A DNA stretch of 7,248 nucleotides, from assembly GCA_903934195.1 (NCBI GenBank), contig CAIZMV010000145.1, positions 1-7,248 on the forward strand. The letters run 5' to 3'. Positions 6,060 to 7,248 of the stretch are shown one piece after another. The notes beneath the pieces were generated by a model. It made no database searches. It saw only the letters and a list, made by a program, of their open reading frames with translations, and was not told the DNA's origin. The DNA comes from an uncultured Acidimicrobiaceae bacterium. GTDB taxonomy: Bacteria; Actinomycetota; Acidimicrobiia; Acidimicrobiales; Ilumatobacteraceae. Within the stretch, counting starts at the first letter, position 1, and each line of letters begins with the position of its first letter. The translations under genes were made by a program, and so were the position numbers.

Positions 6060-7247
6060 ATGGCACGTACCCAAAACCCAGTAGTAATCATCGACACCCT
6101 GCGCACCCCCATCGGCAAGCGCAACGGCGGTTTGTCCACCTTGCACCCCGGCGAATTGCTCGGCATTGTGCAAAAAGGAATCCTCGACCGCACAGGTATT
6201 GACCCAGCACTTGTAGAACAAGTTGTTGGCGGTTGCGTTAGCCAAGTTGGTGAGCAAGCATTCAACATCACTCGTACTGCATGGTTGGCTGCTGGACTTC
6301 CGCTGACAACAGCTGCAACAACAATCGACACACAGTGCGGTTCATCACAACAAGCAACTGGTCTTGCGAGTTCGCTCATCGGTTCTGGCGTTGTCGATAT
6401 CGCAATTGCATGTGGTGTTGAAGTCATGAGCCGAGTACCCATCGGCGCATCTGGCCGTAAAGACTTTGGTCTCGGAATCCCCATTCCAAAGACATATTTC
6501 GAAGAGTACGAAATGACTTCACAGTTTGAAGGCGCAGAGCGCATCGCTGACAAGTGGGGCATTACTCGCGAAGACACCGACAAGTGGGGCCTCATCTCTC
6601 AACAGCGCGCAATTCGTGCATGGGAAGAAGATCGCTTCTCAGGTCAGTTCATCGAAGTAGATGCACCTGAAGTCAATGAAGCTGGTGAAGCAACTGGCAC
6701 ACGTCGTGTTTCACGCGACGAAGGCTTGCGTGAGACCACTCTTGAAAAACTCGGCACATTGAAGCCAGTGGGTCGCCCAGACGGTGTCCATACAGCCGGA
6801 AACTCATCACAGATTTCTGATGGTGCAGCGGCTGTTCTCATGATGACAGAAGACAAAGCAAACCAACTCGGACTGAAAGCACGTGCTCGCATCGTGGATT
6901 CTTGCCTAGTTGGGGTTGATCCGGTACTCATGTTGACAGGACCAATTGATGCAACCCAGCGTCTCCTTCAGCGCAACAACTTGAAGATCTCAGACATTGA
7001 CGTGTTTGAAATCAACGAAGCGTTTGCGTCTGTAGTTCTTGCATGGGCTAAAGAAGTTGGTGCAGACCTTGACCGCACGAACCCGAACGGTGGTGCAATT
7101 GCTCTTGGTCACCCTCTCGGCGCAACCGGCGCCTTTCTTGTCACCAAGGCACTGAACGAACTCGAGCGCACCGGTGGTCGCTACGCAATCGTTTCAATGT
7201 GCTGTGGCGGTGGCCTCGGAACCGGCACGCTCATCGAGCGTCTCTAA
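6060..7247 (+). CDS. Thiolase (acetyl-CoA C-acetyltransferase / 3-ketoacyl-CoA thiolase, FadA5-like)
   Basis: This encodes 395 residues and is complete, from ATG 6060 to TAA 7245-7247. It catalyses thiolytic cleavage of 3-ketoacyl-CoA, or the reverse Claisen condensation, in the cytoplasm. Catalytic residues are visible: nucleophile C93 in DTQCGSSQQA, the NEAFAS motif at 319-324, H351 in GGAIALGHPLGATGA (344-358), and C381 in MCCGGGLGTG (380-389). The segments RTPIGKRNGGLS (15-26), GGCVSQVGEQAFNI (57-70), AIACGVEVMSRV (115-126) and GIHTAG/SSQISDGAA-like sequence (GVHTAGNSSQISDGAA, 242-257) closely resemble my recollection of Mycobacterium FadA5, the thiolase of cholesterol side-chain removal, including the same position for the first cysteine. 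A degradative role on steroid-like or branched acyl-CoAs is therefore plausible, but general acetoacetyl-CoA thiolase activity cannot be excluded. It is probably transcribed from its own promoter. Confidence 0.94.
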   Translation: MARTQNPVVIIDTLRTPIGKRNGGLSTLHPGELLGIVQKGILDRTGIDPALVEQVVGGCVSQVGEQAFNITRTAWLAAGLPLTTAATTIDTQCGSSQQATGLASSLIGSGVVDIAIACGVEVMSRVPIGASGRKDFGLGIPIPKTYFEEYEMTSQFEGAERIADKWGITREDTDKWGLISQQRAIRAWEEDRFSGQFIEVDAPEVNEAGEATGTRRVSRDEGLRETTLEKLGTLKPVGRPDGVHTAGNSSQISDGAAAVLMMTEDKANQLGLKARARIVDSCLVGVDPVLMLTGPIDATQRLLQRNNLKISDIDVFEINEAFASVVLAWAKEVGADLDRTNPNGGAIALGHPLGATGAFLVTKALNELERTGGRYAIVSMCCGGGLGTGTLIERL

Positions 7248-7248
7248 A

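Noticed and set aside
6016..6066. GTG start at 6066 for nudC
   Set aside because: It would overlap the divergent thiolase start and adds residues unlike a NudC N-terminus; ATG 6015 gives the usual length.
6056..6595. 179-codon minus-strand open frame opposite the thiolase
   Set aside because: It lies fully opposite a strongly conserved enzyme gene and overlaps its promoter; its Ser/Pro/Ala-rich product has no recognisable motif, as expected of a shadow frame.

Overview
The window reads as chromosomal DNA from a moderate-GC actinobacterium, most likely of the class Acidimicrobiia. That placement is an inference from gene content. There is a mycothiol-dependent isomerase-family protein, an F420-type luciferase-like oxidoreductase of a family typical of actinobacteria, a thiolase resembling the mycobacterial steroid thiolase FadA5, and a large secreted protein with a Thr-Thr-Val-Pro rich linker of the kind common in Ilumatobacter-like genomes. 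No RNA gene, insertion sequence, phage gene or CRISPR array is visible, and the window is almost fully coding.

Layout from left to right. Positions 1-462 (+) are the 3' end of a gene cut by the window edge, probably a lipocalin-like DUF7064/DUF7065-type protein. A 49-base gap with a hairpin follows. Positions 512-3535 (+) encode a 1007-residue secreted protein: signal peptide, seven RCC1-type propeller blades, four fibronectin III-like domains plus a divergent fifth, a T/V/P linker and a basic C-terminal module. It converges, with only 14 bases between stop codons, on a minus-strand cluster. In transcription order that cluster is nudC (6015-5224, NADH pyrophosphatase), an LLM-class F420-type oxidoreductase (5188-4298) and a maleylpyruvate isomerase-family protein (4281-3550). 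Divergent from nudC, across a 44-base gap, is a complete thiolase at 6060-7247 (+).

How the genes fit together. The three minus-strand genes are close-packed (gaps of 35 and 16 bases) and look co-transcribed. They belong to families linked to NAD(H), F420 and mycothiol, so a loose redox-cofactor or small-molecule catabolism theme is possible but not shown. The thiolase fits lipid or steroid ring/side-chain beta-oxidation. The secreted protein stands alone, and its likely role is at the cell surface or outside the cell. The most notable material is in that protein: a strict two-cysteine pattern in every propeller blade, an alternating two-blade sequence signature, and a C-terminal module with no recognisable anchor. 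The nudC/thiolase gap also carries overlapping -10-like elements on the two strands, with the thiolase start codon placed where a leaderless transcript would begin. No clear novel multi-gene system is evident.
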